DNA of 51,954 bases from Mesorhizobium escarrei (GTDB lineage Bacteria > Pseudomonadota > Alphaproteobacteria > Rhizobiales > Rhizobiaceae). The position numbers were made by a program, and so were the translations under genes. The DNA lies in NCBI RefSeq assembly GCF_935825525.1, contig NZ_CAKXZT010000057.1, forward strand, positions 1 to 51,954, given 5' to 3'. How positions within the stretch are numbered: the stretch's first letter is position 1; every line of letters starts with the position of its first letter. This document shows, piece after piece, positions 38,463 to 50,262 of this stretch. The notes beneath the pieces are model-generated. The model was not told where the DNA came from. It saw only the letters and a list, made by a program, of their open reading frames with translations, and searched no databases.

Positions 38463-38476
38463 TCAGGTCGCAAAAA

Positions 38477-39379
38477 ATGTCCATTCTCGTCGACAAGAAC
38501 ACCAAGGTGCTCGTGCAGGGCCTGACCGGCAAGACCGGCACGTTCCATACCGAACAGGCGCTGGCCTATCACGGGACAAAAATGGTCGGCGGCATCCATC
38601 CCAAGAAAGGCGGCGAAACGTGGACCGGCGCCAAGGGCGAGAGCCTGCCGATCTTTTCCACCGTCGCTGAAGGCAAGGCGAAGACCGGCGCCAATGCGTC
38701 TGTCGTCTATGTGCCGCCGGCGGGCGCCGCCGAGGCGATCCTGGAAGCGATCGAAGCCGAGATCCCGCTGATCATCTGCATCACCGAGGGCATCCCGGTG
38801 ATCGACATGATCAAGGTCAAGGCGCGGCTCGACCGCTCGACATCGCGGCTGATCGGCCCCAACTGCCCCGGCGTCCTGACCCCCAACGAATGCAAGATCG
38901 GCATCATGCCCGGCAACATCTTCCGCAAGGGCTCGGTCGGCGTTGTTTCCCGCTCGGGAACGCTTACCTATGAGGCAGTGTTCCAGACCACCAATGTCGG
39001 CCTCGGCCAGACCACCGCCGTCGGCATCGGTGGCGATCCCGTCAAAGGCACGGAGTTCATCGACGTGCTGGAGATGTTCCTCGCCGACGACGAGACCCAG
39101 TCGATCATCATGATCGGCGAGATCGGCGGCTCGGCCGAAGAAGACGCCGCGCAGTTCCTCAAGGACGAAGCCAGGCGTGGCCGCAAGAAGCCGATGGCCG
39201 GTTTCATCGCCGGGCGTACGGCCCCGGCCGGCCGCACCATGGGTCATGCAGGCGCGGTCATCTCCGGCGGCAAGGGCGGCGCCGAAGACAAGATCGCGGC
39301 GATGGAGTCGGCCGGAATAAAGGTTTCGCCGTCGCCGGCGCGGCTCGGCACGACGCTGGTCGAAGCGATTAAGGGTTAG
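38477..39379 (+). CDS. sucD: Succinyl-CoA synthetase alpha subunit SucD
   Basis: 300 aa from [19 protein letters not shown]. The CoA-binding Rossmann [16 protein letters not shown], the segment [20 protein letters not shown] and the phosphorylated-His loop [16 protein letters not shown] are intact. It pairs with SucC. Its stop codon TAG is the beginning of the inverted array that fills the sucD-sucA gap. Confidence 0.98.
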   Translation: MSILVDKNTKVLVQGLTGKTGTFHTEQALAYHGTKMVGGIHPKKGGETWTGAKGESLPIFSTVAEGKAKTGANASVVYVPPAGAAEAILEAIEAEIPLIICITEGIPVIDMIKVKARLDRSTSRLIGPNCPGVLTPNECKIGIMPGNIFRKGSVGVVSRSGTLTYEAVFQTTNVGLGQTTAVGIGGDPVKGTEFIDVLEMFLADDETQSIIMIGEIGGSAEEDAAQFLKDEARRGRKKPMAGFIAGRTAPAGRTMGHAGAVISGGKGGAEDKIAAMESAGIKVSPSPARLGTTLVEAIKG

Positions 39380-39496
39380 TGAGTAGTGAATAGTGAGTGG
39401 TGAATAGTGAATGGCAAGAATGGATGAGCAGCGGCGCCAGCGAGAGAAGTTTCAAGCTTCCTGCTGACTACTCACTATTCACCACTCACTATTGAC
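39377..39496. repeat. Inverted array of AGTAGTGA/AGTGAATAGTGA units between sucD and sucA
   Basis: Left arm of degenerate GTGAATAGTGAGTGGTGA-type units (39377-39412) and right arm with the reverse complement (39467-39496), sharing a 22-nt exact inverted match; the arms are 57 bases apart. A strong hairpin would form in the sucD-sucA mRNA. The units contain TAG and TGA in several frames. Confidence 0.85.
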
Positions 39497-39502
39497 TTTG
39501 AA

Positions 39503-39532
39503 AAGGAGACGGAGCCAGGCTCCGCGGAAAAA
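39503..39532 (+). promoter_or_regulatory. Ribosome-binding region of sucA with a small hairpin
   Basis: AAGGAG at 39503-39508 is 24 bases before the ATG, too far for normal use. Between them CGGAG-CCAGG-CTCCG (39510-39524) can fold, which would bring AAGGAG to about 10 bases from the start. A weaker GCGGA lies eight bases before the ATG. Either could serve. Confidence 0.35.
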
Positions 39533-42517
39533 ATGGCAAGACAAGATCAGGCCAACGACCAGTTTTCGCTTACCTCTTTCCTCTATGGCGGCAATGCCGA
39601 TTATATCGACGCGCTCTACGCCACTTATGAGGACGATCCCGCTTCGGTCGACCCCGAATGGCAGGATTTCTTCGCGGCGCTGAAGGACGACGCCGGCGAT
39701 GTCCGCAAGAATGCCAAGGGCGCCTCATGGGCCAAGCCCTCGTGGCCGCTGCAGGCCAATGGCGAACTGGTGTCGGCGCTCGACGGCGATTGGGGCATCG
39801 TCGAGAAGCACATCGAGAAGAAGGTCCAGAACAAGGCGGTGATGAACGGCGTCGTCCTTTCCGACGCCGACGTCCATCAGGCGACGCGCGATTCCGTGCG
39901 CGCCATCATGATGATCCGCGCCTATCGCATGCGTGGCCATTTGCACGCCAATCTCGACCCGCTCGGCATCGCCAAGCTTGAGGATTACAACGAGCTGTCG
40001 CCGGAAAATTACGGCTTCACCGCCGCCGACTACGACCGCCCGATCTTCCTCGACAATGTTCTCGGGCTCGAATTCGGCACCATCCGCCAGATGCTGGACA
40101 TCCTGACCCGCACCTATTGCTCGACGCTCGGCGTCGAGTTCATGCATATTTCCGATCCCGAGGAGAAGGCCTGGATCCAGGCGCGCATCGAGGGCACCGA
40201 CAAGGAGATCTCCTTCACCGCCGCCGGCAAGAAGGCGATCCTGCAGAAGCTGGTCGAGGCCGAAGGCTTCGAGCAGTTCATCGACGTCAAGTACAAGGGC
40301 ACCAAACGCTTCGGCCTCGACGGCGCCGAGGCGCTGATCCCGGCGCTCGAGCAGATCGTCAAGCGCGGCGGCCAGCTCGGCATGAAGGAGATCGTGCTCG
40401 GCATGGCGCATCGCGGCCGGCTGAACGTGCTCTCCCAGGTGATGGCCAAGCCGCATCGCGCCATCTTCCACGAGTTCAAGGGCGGCTCGGCCGCTCCCGA
40501 CGAGGTCGAGGGCTCGGGCGACGTGAAGTACCATCTCGGTGCTTCGTCGGACCGCGAGTTCGACGGCAACAAGGTGCACCTGTCGCTGACCGCCAATCCC
40601 TCGCATCTGGAAATCGTCGATCCGGTGGTGATGGGCAAGGCGCGGGCCAAGCAAGACTCCCTGTTCGGCCGCAGCCGCGAGGAGATCGTGCCGCTGGAAG
40701 AGCGCGCCAAGGTGCTGCCGCTGCTCCTGCACGGCGACGCGGCCTTTGCCGGCCAGGGCGTGATTGCCGAAATCCTCGGCTTGTCCGGCTTGCGCGGCCA
40801 CCGCGTCGCCGGCACGCTGCACTTTATCATCAACAACCAGATCGGCTTCACCACCAACCCGCGCTTCTCGCGCTCGTCGCCCTATCCGTCGGATGTCGCC
40901 AAGATGATCGAGGCGCCGATCTTCCACGTCAATGGCGACGATCCGGAAGCCGTGGTCCATGCCACCAAGGTGGCGATCGAATTCCGCATGAGGTTCCACA
41001 AGCCTGTCGTGGTCGACATGTTCTGCTACCGCCGCTTCGGCCACAATGAGGGCGACGAGCCGGCCTTCACCCAGCCGATCATGTATCGCAACATTCGCAA
41101 CCATAAGACGACGGTGCAGATCTATGCCGACCGGCTGATCGCCGAAGGCCATATCAGTCAGGCCGAATTCGACAAGCTGAAGGCCGACTGGCGCGCACAT
41201 CTCGAGCAGGAATTCGAGGTTGGCCAGCATTACAAGCCCAACAAGGCCGACTGGCTGGATGGCGCCTGGTCGGGCCTGCGCACAGCCGACAACCAGGACG
41301 AACAGCGGCGCGGCAAGACCGCCGTGCCGGTCAAGACGCTGAAGGAAATCGGCAAGAAGCTGACCGAGGTGCCGAAGGAATTCGAGGCGCACAAGACGAT
41401 CCTGCGCTTTCTCGAGAATCGCCGCCAGGCGATCGAGTCCGGCGAAGGCATCGACTGGTCGACGGCCGAGGCGCTGGCCTTCGGCGCCATCCTGCTCGAC
41501 GGCAATCCGGTCCGGCTGTCGGGCCAGGATTCGGAGCGCGGCACGTTCTCGCAACGTCACTCCGTGCTCTACGATCAGCGCGACGAGACACGCTACATCC
41601 CGCTCAACAATCTGTCGGCGGCGCAGGCCGGCTTCGAGGTCATCAACTCGATGCTGTCGGAAGAGGCCGTGCTCGGCTTTGAATACGGCTACAGCCTGGC
41701 TGAGCCGAAGGCGCTGACGCTTTGGGAAGCGCAGTTCGGCGATTTCGCCAACGGCGCCCAGGTGGTATTCGACCAGTTCATCTCGTCGGGCGAGCGCAAG
41801 TGGCTCAGAATGTCGGGCCTCGTCTGCCTGCTGCCGCATGGCTATGAAGGCCAGGGGCCGGAGCATTCGTCGGCCAGGCTCGAGCGCTTCCTGCAGCTTT
41901 GTGCCGAAGACAACATGCAGGTGGCCTACTGCACGACGCCGGCCAACTACTTCCACATCCTGCGCCGGCAGTTGAAGCGGGATTTTCGCAAGCCGCTGAT
42001 CCTGATGACGCCGAAGTCGCTGCTGCGCCACAAGCGGGCGGTGTCGACTCTATCGGAGATGTCGGGCGAAAGCGCGTTCCACCGGCTGTTGTGGGACGAT
42101 GCCCAGCAGCTCCCCGGCCAGGCGATCAAGCTCACCAAGGATTCGAAGATCCGCCGCGTCGTGCTCTGCTCGGGCAAGGTCTATTACGACCTCTACGAAG
42201 AGCGCGAGAAGCGCGGCATCAACGACATCTATCTGCTGCGCGTCGAACAGCTCTATCCGTTCCCGGCCAAGGCGCTGATCACCGAACTGTCACGCTTCCG
42301 CAACGCCGAGATGGTGTGGTGCCAGGAGGAGCCCAAGAATATGGGCGCCTGGTCGTTCATCGATCCCTATCTGGAATGGGTGCTGGCGCATATCGACGCC
42401 AAGCACCAGCGGGTGCGCTATACCGGCCGGCCGGCCGCGGCGTCGCCGGCGACCGGGTTGATGTCGAAGCATCTCGCCCAGCTTGCCGCCTTGCTCGAAG
42501 ACGCGCTCGGTGAATAG
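39533..42517 (+). CDS. sucA: 2-Oxoglutarate dehydrogenase E1 component SucA
   Basis: 994 aa, full length. Thiamine-diphosphate enzyme that decarboxylates 2-oxoglutarate and succinylates the lipoyl arm of SucB. The N-terminal [22 protein letters not shown] is the E2-binding start, [17 protein letters not shown] and the ThDP-Mg segment [19 protein letters not shown] are in the middle, and [18 protein letters not shown] follows. The transketolase-like C-terminal part has [22 protein letters not shown] and [11 protein letters not shown]. The order sucA-sucB-(small gene)-lpdA is that of other rhizobia. Confidence 0.98.
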   Translation: MARQDQANDQFSLTSFLYGGNADYIDALYATYEDDPASVDPEWQDFFAALKDDAGDVRKNAKGASWAKPSWPLQANGELVSALDGDWGIVEKHIEKKVQNKAVMNGVVLSDADVHQATRDSVRAIMMIRAYRMRGHLHANLDPLGIAKLEDYNELSPENYGFTAADYDRPIFLDNVLGLEFGTIRQMLDILTRTYCSTLGVEFMHISDPEEKAWIQARIEGTDKEISFTAAGKKAILQKLVEAEGFEQFIDVKYKGTKRFGLDGAEALIPALEQIVKRGGQLGMKEIVLGMAHRGRLNVLSQVMAKPHRAIFHEFKGGSAAPDEVEGSGDVKYHLGASSDREFDGNKVHLSLTANPSHLEIVDPVVMGKARAKQDSLFGRSREEIVPLEERAKVLPLLLHGDAAFAGQGVIAEILGLSGLRGHRVAGTLHFIINNQIGFTTNPRFSRSSPYPSDVAKMIEAPIFHVNGDDPEAVVHATKVAIEFRMRFHKPVVVDMFCYRRFGHNEGDEPAFTQPIMYRNIRNHKTTVQIYADRLIAEGHISQAEFDKLKADWRAHLEQEFEVGQHYKPNKADWLDGAWSGLRTADNQDEQRRGKTAVPVKTLKEIGKKLTEVPKEFEAHKTILRFLENRRQAIESGEGIDWSTAEALAFGAILLDGNPVRLSGQDSERGTFSQRHSVLYDQRDETRYIPLNNLSAAQAGFEVINSMLSEEAVLGFEYGYSLAEPKALTLWEAQFGDFANGAQVVFDQFISSGERKWLRMSGLVCLLPHGYEGQGPEHSSARLERFLQLCAEDNMQVAYCTTPANYFHILRRQLKRDFRKPLILMTPKSLLRHKRAVSTLSEMSGESAFHRLLWDDAQQLPGQAIKLTKDSKIRRVVLCSGKVYYDLYEEREKRGINDIYLLRVEQLYPFPAKALITELSRFRNAEMVWCQEEPKNMGAWSFIDPYLEWVLAHIDAKHQRVRYTGRPAAASPATGLMSKHLAQLAALLEDALGE

Positions 42518-42567
42518 AACAGAGTTCGGCGAATAGAACAGAACCGACAGAAAAACGGACAGGCACA

Positions 42568-43875
42568 ATGGCTACCGAAATCCGCGTCCCCACTCTTGGC
42601 GAATCCGTCACCGAGGCGACCATCGGCAAATGGTTCAAGAAGGTGGGCGACGCGATCGCCACCGATGAGCCGCTGGTCGAGCTCGAAACCGACAAGGTAA
42701 CGGTCGAAGTGCCGGCCGCGGCCGCAGGAACGCTCAGCGAGATCGCCGTCAAGGAGGGCGAAACGGTCGAAGTCGGCGCTTTGCTCGGCATGATTTCGGC
42801 GGGCAACGGGGCAAAGGCGGCAGCACCCGAACCCGCGAAGGCGTCAACGTCCGAACCGAAGCAGGACGCGGTATCGCAGGCCTCGGCGCCGACCGCCGCA
42901 TCCACCGTCAAGCAAGCCGCGTCCGAGACCGCCAAGATCGCCGGCGATGCCGGGCCGATCGAGGCGCGCGCGATGCCGCCGGCGCCAGCGGCGGTGAAGC
43001 TGCTGGCCGAGAGCAATCTCGCGGTCGACCAGATCTCGGGTTCCGGCAAGCGCGGCCAGGTGCTCAAGGGCGACGTGCTCGACGCGATCGCCAGGGGCGC
43101 TCCGTCGCAACCGACCGAGACGCCGAAGGCGCCTGCGCCGGTCGCCGCCCGTGCGCCGTCCTCGGCCGACGACGCGTCGCGCGAAGAGCGGGTGCGCATG
43201 ACCAAGCTGCGGCAGACCATCGCGCGCCGCCTCAAGGAAGCGCAGTCGACCGCCGCCATGCTGACCACCTTCAACGAGGTGGATATGAGCGCGGTGATGG
43301 CGCTCAGGACCAAATACAAGGATGTGTTCGAGAAGAAGCACGGCGTGAAGCTGGGCTTCATGGGCTTCTTCACCAAGGCCGTCACCCATGCGCTGAAGGA
43401 AATCCCTTCCGTCAATGCCGAGATCGACGGCACCGACATCATCTTCAAGAACTACGCCCATATCGGCGTCGCCGTCGGCACCGAAAAAGGCCTCGTCGTG
43501 CCGGTGGTGCGCGATGCCGATCAGATGGGAATAGCCGAGATCGAGAAGGAGATCGGCCGGTTGGGCATTGCTGCGCGTGACGGCAAGCTTTCCGTGGCGG
43601 ATATGCAGGGAGGCACGTTCACCATCTCGAATGGCGGCGTTTATGGGTCGCTGATGTCGACGCCGATCCTCAACGCGCCGCAGTCGGGCATCCTGGGCAT
43701 GCACAAGATCCAGGAGCGGCCGGTGGTGATCGGCGGTCAGATCGTGATCCGGCCGATGATGTATCTGGCGCTCTCCTACGATCACCGCATCGTTGACGGC
43801 AAGGAAGCCGTGACCTTCCTGGTGCGGGTCAAGGAAAGCCTGGAGGATCCGGAAAGGCTGGTGCTCGACCTCTAG
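42568..43875 (+). CDS. sucB: Dihydrolipoyl succinyltransferase SucB (E2)
   Basis: 435 aa. Lipoyl domain at 1-80 with the lipoylated Lys in [13 protein letters not shown]; an Ala/Pro-rich linker (about 85-135); a peripheral-subunit-binding domain [27 protein letters not shown] (about 145-180); a second linker; and a catalytic domain (about 205-435) with [16 protein letters not shown] and the active site [16 protein letters not shown]. It carries succinyl groups to CoA in the OGDH complex. It begins 50 bp after sucA. Confidence 0.97.
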   Translation: MATEIRVPTLGESVTEATIGKWFKKVGDAIATDEPLVELETDKVTVEVPAAAAGTLSEIAVKEGETVEVGALLGMISAGNGAKAAAPEPAKASTSEPKQDAVSQASAPTAASTVKQAASETAKIAGDAGPIEARAMPPAPAAVKLLAESNLAVDQISGSGKRGQVLKGDVLDAIARGAPSQPTETPKAPAPVAARAPSSADDASREERVRMTKLRQTIARRLKEAQSTAAMLTTFNEVDMSAVMALRTKYKDVFEKKHGVKLGFMGFFTKAVTHALKEIPSVNAEIDGTDIIFKNYAHIGVAVGTEKGLVVPVVRDADQMGIAEIEKEIGRLGIAARDGKLSVADMQGGTFTISNGGVYGSLMSTPILNAPQSGILGMHKIQERPVVIGGQIVIRPMMYLALSYDHRIVDGKEAVTFLVRVKESLEDPERLVLDL

Positions 43876-43898
43876 GGCCGGTCGAGGTGGGCCGGAGA

Positions 43899-44429
43899 AT
43901 GGATCTGCGCCACCGAATGAGCTCCTCTCGTTTGCATTCCGGAATGTTTTTCACGCTGTGCGCGGCCGCCGTTGCGCAGACGGGATCGGCGGCCTTTGCC
44001 GCTTGCCCGCTGGAACTCGCCGTCTATGGCGATGCCGAAAGTGCGGCCGAGATCGATTTCAGGCCGACCGGGGAATCGGCTGTTGTCACCAACACCTTCA
44101 AGATGGTGCTCGACAACGGCGTCGTGCTCGACGGCATCGTCATGTGGACGCAAGGCGTGGCGCGGCCGCATGGCTCGCTGATGTACAAATGCCCGACAGG
44201 GGACGTCACCGGCGACGAACTCGCCGCCTGCACGCTGTGGGAGGGGGTCGTCTACAGCGCTGACGACAAAGGCAACATCGCTCTGCTGCCGGCCGAAGGG
44301 GTAGATGCTCCGGCGAAACTAATCTTTCCTGACCTCGGACCGTCGCTGCAGATGTCGGCCGCCTATGGCGCCAACGGGTTTTCAAAGGTGCCGTGGGATG
44401 TTTTTTCGCTGAGGGGCTGTCAGGAATGA
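43899..44429 (+). CDS. Putative secreted protein between sucB and lpdA
   Basis: About 176 aa from the ATG at 43899 (MDLRHRMSSSRLHSG); a Met six codons later (43917) is also possible. The hydrophobic SGMFFTLCAAAVAQTGSAAFAACP is a signal peptide with cleavage before the first Cys pair region. The mature part is about 140 aa with four Cys (two likely disulphides) and a patterned beta-rich sequence; no family is recognised. It lies in the suc operon, 23 bp after sucB and about 80 bp before lpdA. Confidence 0.7.
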   Translation: MDLRHRMSSSRLHSGMFFTLCAAAVAQTGSAAFAACPLELAVYGDAESAAEIDFRPTGESAVVTNTFKMVLDNGVVLDGIVMWTQGVARPHGSLMYKCPTGDVTGDELAACTLWEGVVYSADDKGNIALLPAEGVDAPAKLIFPDLGPSLQMSAAYGANGFSKVPWDVFSLRGCQE

Positions 44430-44511
44430 GCGCGTCCAAAAAATGCTGCCGGTGACCGGCGGCGGCCGCTAATCCCAGCCAAGGCTGAGTGCCAGACCAG
44501 AAGGACAAATC

Positions 44512-45918
<1,407 letters not shown>

Positions 45919-45959
45919 GCACTCCTCACCGCCGGCATCCATTTGGCGGCTCAAAGCAA

Positions 45960-45988
45960 AACGGCCCGCTTTTCAGCGGGCCGTTCGT
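45960..45988 (+). terminator. Bidirectional terminator between lpdA and the Pro-Ala-rich gene
   Basis: 11-bp perfect stem AACGGCCCGCT / AGCGGGCCGTT with loop TTTC. The plus-strand T-run is weak (CGTATTT); the minus-strand sequel is TTGCTTTG. It serves two convergent genes. Confidence 0.7.
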
Positions 45989-46007
45989 ATTTGAAGTCAG
46001 CAGCCGA

Positions 46008-46208
46008 TCACTGCGGGGCTGGTGCGGGCGCCGGAGCAGGTGCTGGCTCTGCAGGTGCCGGAGCAGGTGCTGGCGCCGGAGCAGGCGCGGGCTCTGCAGG
46101 TGCCGGGGCCGGAGCAGGCTCTGCAGGTGCCGGAGCAGGCGTCGGTTCAGTGGGCGCTGGTGCCGGGGCCGGCGTGGTTGCAGCCGGCGGTTCAGCAGGC
46201 GCTGGCGC
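46008..46208. repeat. GC-rich tandem repeat encoding PAPAPAE
   Basis: On the plus strand, units like GCAGGTGCCGGAGCAGG and GCTGGCGCCGGAGCAGG repeat many times. Slippage-prone; copy number is likely to vary between strains. It lies wholly within the gene on the minus strand. Confidence 0.85.
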
Positions 46209-46346
46209 CTCACCGCTTGTTCCAAAAACATAGTAAGCGACAATAGCCAGAACAACGACAACCAGGGCAATCAGCCAGCCGGTGCTGCCGCCACCCGACC
46301 TGGGAGGGGGTGTCGGAGTGGTGTACGGGTCGTTTGGATTCGCCAT
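46008..46346 (-). CDS. Pro-Ala-Glu-repeat membrane protein
   Basis: 112 aa. A short Pro-rich N-terminus (MANPNDPYTTPTPPPRSGGG) is followed by one membrane helix (TGWLIALVVVVLAIVAYYVF, about residues 22-41) and then 65 residues that are nearly pure PAPAPAE/PAPAPA repeats. The topology suggests a short inside N-terminus and an extended periplasmic rod that could span toward the outer membrane, TonB-like in composition but without a TonB C-terminal domain. No enzymatic motif. Family not recognised beyond small rhizobial membrane proteins of this plan. Confidence 0.7.
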   Translation of the reverse strand: MANPNDPYTTPTPPPRSGGGSTGWLIALVVVVLAIVAYYVFGTSGEAPAPAEPPAATTPAPAPAPTEPTPAPAPAEPAPAPAPAEPAPAPAPAPAPAPAEPAPAPAPAPAPQ

Positions 46347-46612
46347 AAAAGTGTCCTCCGTGGATGAAAAGTATCAATCAACACACATCAACGCGCAATC
46401 GTTGAACAGGTTTCACGCTAGGGATCGAAAACGCCGAAAACAGGGCATTCTTCGCTGGGAATCGTTTGTCTGCAAGCACTTTACTCACAAAACTCGCAGC
46501 GATCGAGCCAAATTAAACCTTTCGACCGTCCTGTGCTGGGACAAGCCTCCCGTGATTCGGGAAGGCATCGCCCCGAATCACGCCTTGCCGGGCCCGCAAC
46601 TCAACCGTGCAA
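46347..46612. other. Spacer without a gene, with one hairpin
   Basis: The 266-bp space holds the divergent start of the Pro-Ala gene and the end of the GumN gene. GTGATTCGGG (46552-46561) and CCCGAATCAC (46573-46582) form a perfect 10-bp hairpin with no T-run. Nothing else recognised. Confidence 0.4.
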
Positions 46613-47680
46613 CTAGTCGACGGCAGTGACAGTGTAGCCGGCCTTGCGGAAATCCTCGACCAGGCCCTCCGCGCCCGGGAGGTGCAAGGCGCCTACTGCC
46701 ATGAACGCGTTGCCCTTGGCGAGGATCGGCCTGGCATGGTCGATCATCACCTTGTTGCGGCGGGTGATCATGGTTTCTTCGAAGGCGGCATAGCCCGCCG
46801 AATCGTCTTCGCCGCCGGGAAGGACGGCACGAAACAGCGGCCAGAGCATGCCGATGTCGCCGCGCTGGTAAAGCACGATCATGGTCTCGTTGACGTCGTT
46901 CACCCTGTTGCCGAGCTTCAGCGTGTCGACGAGGCCCTTCATGTGAAAAGCGAGCGGCAGTGAGGCCATGGCGCGAAGCTGGTCGGCGACGGTCTCCAAC
47001 CCATCGACCGCCTTGCCTGAGGCTTTGGCGTCCTCTGCTAGCTTGATGTCGAGCACCGGCGTGCCGCCGGTCTGGCGGGCCAGTTCACAGGCCGGGAGCG
47101 CGACCATGGTCGACAGCATCCACGGCTTCATCTTGGCAACGCTCGCCGGTGGAATGCCGCGCGCGTCGAGCGCCTTGTTCGCCGCCGCCGCATCGTCCGG
47201 CGACAGCAGCGATGACAGCGTGGTGCTGTCGGTGAACATCATCAGCTCCGGCTCTTTCAGGAACGCCGCCATCATCTTCTGCTTATCGAGCACCTCCGTG
47301 GTCTCGATGACGACAGTGTCGGCGGCGTCAAAGGCCTTTTGCGCGGCGGGCGGCAGCGTGGTCACGCGCGGGTCGGTCATGTGCATGGTGCCGAACAGGA
47401 AGGACGGTCTTTCGCCCGCCTTTTCCAGTTTCCACAACAGGCCCTTGCCGTTCGGTGTCGCGGCCGCTTCCGTCTCGATCTTGCGGTAGGCGGCCGGGTC
47501 GTCCTTTTGCAAGGCCGACAACATGTCGGCGCCGGCGCAGACCGGGGTTTCAGCGCGCGCCTTGCCGGCGGCGAGCAGCGCGATGACCATGAAAGAGAGG
47601 AAAAACAGGACGTTCAGCGCGACGAGCAGCTTCAACGAAGCAAAGGCCGTGCGCTCGGCTATGGCGATGACGCGTTTCAT
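46613..47680 (-). CDS. TraB/GumN family protein
   Basis: 355 aa from MKRVIAIAERTAFASLKLL. A hydrophobic N-terminal segment (LLVALNVLFFLSFMVIALL) acts as signal or anchor. The family signatures LLWKLEKAGERPSFLFGTMHM near residue 80 and FMAVGALHLPGAEGLVEDFRKAGY at the end carry the paired Gly-His motifs of this putative metalloprotease-like fold (TIKI-type). Activity of bacterial members is unknown; a periplasmic hydrolase is likely. An earlier in-frame start (47773) adds unconserved residues. Confidence 0.9.
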   Translation of the reverse strand: MKRVIAIAERTAFASLKLLVALNVLFFLSFMVIALLAAGKARAETPVCAGADMLSALQKDDPAAYRKIETEAAATPNGKGLLWKLEKAGERPSFLFGTMHMTDPRVTTLPPAAQKAFDAADTVVIETTEVLDKQKMMAAFLKEPELMMFTDSTTLSSLLSPDDAAAANKALDARGIPPASVAKMKPWMLSTMVALPACELARQTGGTPVLDIKLAEDAKASGKAVDGLETVADQLRAMASLPLAFHMKGLVDTLKLGNRVNDVNETMIVLYQRGDIGMLWPLFRAVLPGGEDDSAGYAAFEETMITRRNKVMIDHARPILAKGNAFMAVGALHLPGAEGLVEDFRKAGYTVTAVD

Positions 47681-47794
47681 GGCTCGCTTTTTAGAGACAA
47701 AGAACGGCGAAACGGTTAACCGGCGCGGCAAAATTGTCTCGGACTTGGTCCACGGCTCATATGCTGGCTGCAACTTTGCGAAATCATGCGTCGG

Positions 47795-48733
47795 TTATGC
47801 CCGCGGATGGGCCGTTTCATAGATTTCGAGCAGCCTCGCGGTGTCGACGCCGGTGTAGATCTGCGTCGTCGACAGGCTGGCGTGGCCCAATAGTTCCTGG
47901 ATGGTGCGCAGGTCGCCGCCGCGCCCAAGCAGATGTGTGGCGAAGGAATGGCGCAACGCATGCGGCGTGGCGGTGTCCGGCAGATTGAGCGCCGAGCGCA
48001 GCTTGGCCATGTCGCGCTGGACAATGGCCGGGTTAAGCGGCCCGCCGCGGGCGCCGCGAAACAGCAGGCCCTTGGGATCGAGATGATAGGGGCAGAGCCG
48101 CCGGTATTGGGCGATCGCCCGCAGTGCGATCGGCAGCACCGGCACCAGCCGCGTCTTGCCGCCCTTGCCGGTGACGCGCAGCACCGTTTCATCAGGCGAC
48201 GACAGATCGGCGCCGGACAGGCCGAGCGCCTCGGAAATGCGCAGGCCCGAGCCGTAGAGCAGCGTCAGCACGGCGGCGTTGCGGGCGGCGATCCACGGCT
48301 CCTCCGCCAGCTGACCTTCCACCGACACGACGTGTTTCGCATCGCTGGCCGTCAGCGGCTTGGGCAGCGACTTCGGCTGCCGTGGCGCGCGCAGTGCCGC
48401 AGCACCCGCCGCATTGACGAGGCCGCGCCGCTCCAGATAGCGCAGCAGCGAGCGGATGCCGGCCAGCCCCCGCCCGAGCGTGCGGGCGCCGGCGCCTCCG
48501 GCGCGGCGGGCGGCGAGAAAGCCACGCAGATCGGCCGGGCGCAGATCGGCGATATCCGAAATGCCGGGCGAACCGCCGCAATGGCCGGTCAGGAAGTGCA
48601 GGAACTGGCGCGTGTCGCGCTCATAGGCTTCCACGGTTTCCGGCGACAGTCGGCGCTCGCGCGCCAGCATCTTCAGCCAGCTTTCGCGGGCCGCCTGAAG
48701 GTCTGGTTTGGCCGGGATAAGGAATTCCTGCAT
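47795..48733 (-). CDS. xerC: Tyrosine recombinase XerC
   Basis: 312 aa. SAM-like core-binding domain at about 15-105 (SWLKMLARERRLSPETVEAYERD), then the catalytic domain with Arg in LLYGSGLRISEALGL, Lys in the beta-hairpin VTGKGGKTR, His-x-x-Arg in PHALRHSFATHLL, His in ELLGHASLSTTQIY and the Tyr in TQIYTGVDT. All five are present. With XerD it resolves chromosome dimers at dif. The start MQEFLIPAKPDLQAARE is the family's usual one. It is divergent from rimM. Confidence 0.96.
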   Translation of the reverse strand: MQEFLIPAKPDLQAARESWLKMLARERRLSPETVEAYERDTRQFLHFLTGHCGGSPGISDIADLRPADLRGFLAARRAGGAGARTLGRGLAGIRSLLRYLERRGLVNAAGAAALRAPRQPKSLPKPLTASDAKHVVSVEGQLAEEPWIAARNAAVLTLLYGSGLRISEALGLSGADLSSPDETVLRVTGKGGKTRLVPVLPIALRAIAQYRRLCPYHLDPKGLLFRGARGGPLNPAIVQRDMAKLRSALNLPDTATPHALRHSFATHLLGRGGDLRTIQELLGHASLSTTQIYTGVDTARLLEIYETAHPRA

Positions 48734-48865
48734 GCGCTCTTCCGAATATTCCGTTCTTCCAATCCCGGGCCATCTTCCGGCAGCCGGGTTAGGAAGCGGT
48801 GAAGAGCTGCGTCATTGAAATGATAAGAGGGTGGAGCTAGAGCAAGGCAGAGGATTTTTCCACCG

Positions 48866-49465
48866 ATGACCAAACCGCAAAACCCTGTCCAGATGGCCGT
48901 GATCGGCGCCGCCCACGGCATCAAGGGCGAATTGCGCGTGAAAACCTTTACCGGCGATCCGCTGGCGCTGGCCGACTACGGGCCGCTCTATGCCAGGGAC
49001 GGCCGCGCCTTCCATATCGTTGACATCAGGCCGGCCAACACCGTGGTGGTGGTGCGCATCAAGGGGATCAGCGACCGCAACGCCGCCGAGGCGCTCGCCG
49101 GCACGGAATTGTTCGTCGACCGCTCGGTGCTGCCGGACGATGGCGAAGAGGACGAATTCTATCATGCCGATCTCGTCGGGTTGGCGGTCCGGGACGATAC
49201 CGGTGCTGACATCGGCGAGGTCGTCGCCGTGCATAATTTCGGCGGCGGCGACATTCTCGACGTGACATTGGCGGGGCGCAAAGGCGTGCTGATCCCGTTC
49301 ACGCAGGCCGCCGTTCCTGACGTGTCGATCAAAGACGGCTTCGTCCGCATCGATCCAGCGGCGGCGGGCTTGACCGATGACGAAGACGGCGACGAACCCG
49401 GCCGCGATGGTTTCGACCCGAAGGGCAGGCCGCGCGGGCCGAAGGACGCCGGGGGCAACCGGTGA
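48866..49465 (+). CDS. rimM: Ribosome maturation factor RimM
   Basis: 199 aa. N-terminal RimM barrel [23 protein letters not shown] and C-terminal PRC barrel [31 protein letters not shown] with DILDV. It assists 30S head assembly around S19. A C-terminal acidic/basic tail (about 170-199) is a rhizobial extension. The stop overlaps the trmD GTG start (GTGA). rpsP and ffh, common neighbours elsewhere, are not upstream here. Confidence 0.96.
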   Translation: MTKPQNPVQMAVIGAAHGIKGELRVKTFTGDPLALADYGPLYARDGRAFHIVDIRPANTVVVVRIKGISDRNAAEALAGTELFVDRSVLPDDGEEDEFYHADLVGLAVRDDTGADIGEVVAVHNFGGGDILDVTLAGRKGVLIPFTQAAVPDVSIKDGFVRIDPAAAGLTDDEDGDEPGRDGFDPKGRPRGPKDAGGNR

Positions 49466-50157
49466 GTTTTTCCGCCTCGGTGCTGACGCTCTATCCGGAG
49501 ATGTTTCCCGGCGCGCTCGGCGTGTCGCTGGCCGGCAGGGCGCTGGAGGCCGGCACATGGTCGCTGGAAGCAATCCAGATCCGCGATTTCGCCAGCGATC
49601 GCCATCGCACCGTCGACGACACGCCGGCCGGCGGCGGCGCTGGCATGGTGATGCGGGCCGACGTTTTGGCCAAGGGGATCGACCATATCTCGCCGGCGGG
49701 TGATCCGCGGCCGCGGCTGCTGATGAGTCCGCGTGGAAAACCGCTGACGCAGGTGCGTGTGCGCGAACTGGCCGCCGGGCCCGGTGTCGTCATCGTCTGC
49801 GGACGCTTCGAAGGCGTCGACCAGCGGGTGATCGAGGCGCGGGGACTTGAGGAGGTCTCGATCGGCGACTTCATCCTTTCCGGCGGCGAGCCGGCAGCGC
49901 TGGTGCTGCTCGATGCCGTGGTGCGGCTGTTGCCCGGCGTGATGGGCAACGTGGTGTCGGGCGATCAGGAGAGCTTTGAAAACGGCCTGCTCGAACATCC
50001 GCACTACACGCGGCCGCAGGAATTCGAGGGTCGGCAAATCCCCGAGGTCCTCACCTCGGGCAATCACCAGAAGATCGCCGCATGGCGACGCGCCGAGTCG
50101 GAAAGATTGACGAAAGAGCGGCGGCCGGACCTGTTGGAGCCTGATCCATCCCGATAG
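49462..50157 (+). CDS. trmD: tRNA (guanine37-N1)-methyltransferase TrmD
   Basis: 231 aa, starting GTG in a GTGA overlap with rimM. SPOUT knot enzyme: [19 protein letters not shown] at the start, [19 protein letters not shown] near 55, the knot loops [19 protein letters not shown] and [17 protein letters not shown] with the SAM site, and the C-terminal [14 protein letters not shown]. It methylates G37 of tRNAs to hold frame. The last residues LLEPDPSR are encoded by the left half of a downstream hairpin. Confidence 0.97.
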   Translation: MSFSASVLTLYPEMFPGALGVSLAGRALEAGTWSLEAIQIRDFASDRHRTVDDTPAGGGAGMVMRADVLAKGIDHISPAGDPRPRLLMSPRGKPLTQVRVRELAAGPGVVIVCGRFEGVDQRVIEARGLEEVSIGDFILSGGEPAALVLLDAVVRLLPGVMGNVVSGDQESFENGLLEHPHYTRPQEFEGRQIPEVLTSGNHQKIAAWRRAESERLTKERRPDLLEPDPSR

Positions 50158-50180
50158 AATCGGGATGGGGCTCCATCTTT
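50136..50180 (+). terminator. Hairpin over the trmD stop codon, possible terminator
   Basis: Stem GGAGCC-[TGAT]-CCATCCCGA / TCGGGATGG-GGCTCC (50136-50154 with 50160-50174), loop TAGAA containing the stop codon, followed by ATCTTTCT. The T-run is weak. It is also the start of a cluster of dispersed repeats. Confidence 0.45.
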
Positions 50181-50186
50181 CTGCTT

Positions 50187-50255
50187 GACCATGATCATTT
50201 CCGAAAACCGGGTCCCACTTTTTGCTGCGGTGACCTTCGGTTCGGGATCATGGTC
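50187..50255. repeat. Dispersed palindromic repeat
   Basis: GACCATGATC (50187-50196) and GATCATGGTC (50246-50255) are perfect inverted 10-mers enclosing CCGAAAACCGGGTCCCACTT, a sequence typical of the repeats at 26017 and 33222. It lies between trmD and the convergent permease pseudogene. Confidence 0.75.
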
Positions 50256-50262
50256 GAGTTGC

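Noticed and set aside
39725..42031. 768-aa open frame antisense to sucA
   Set aside because: Its length comes from codon bias of sucA; composition is shadow-like and no family motif is present.
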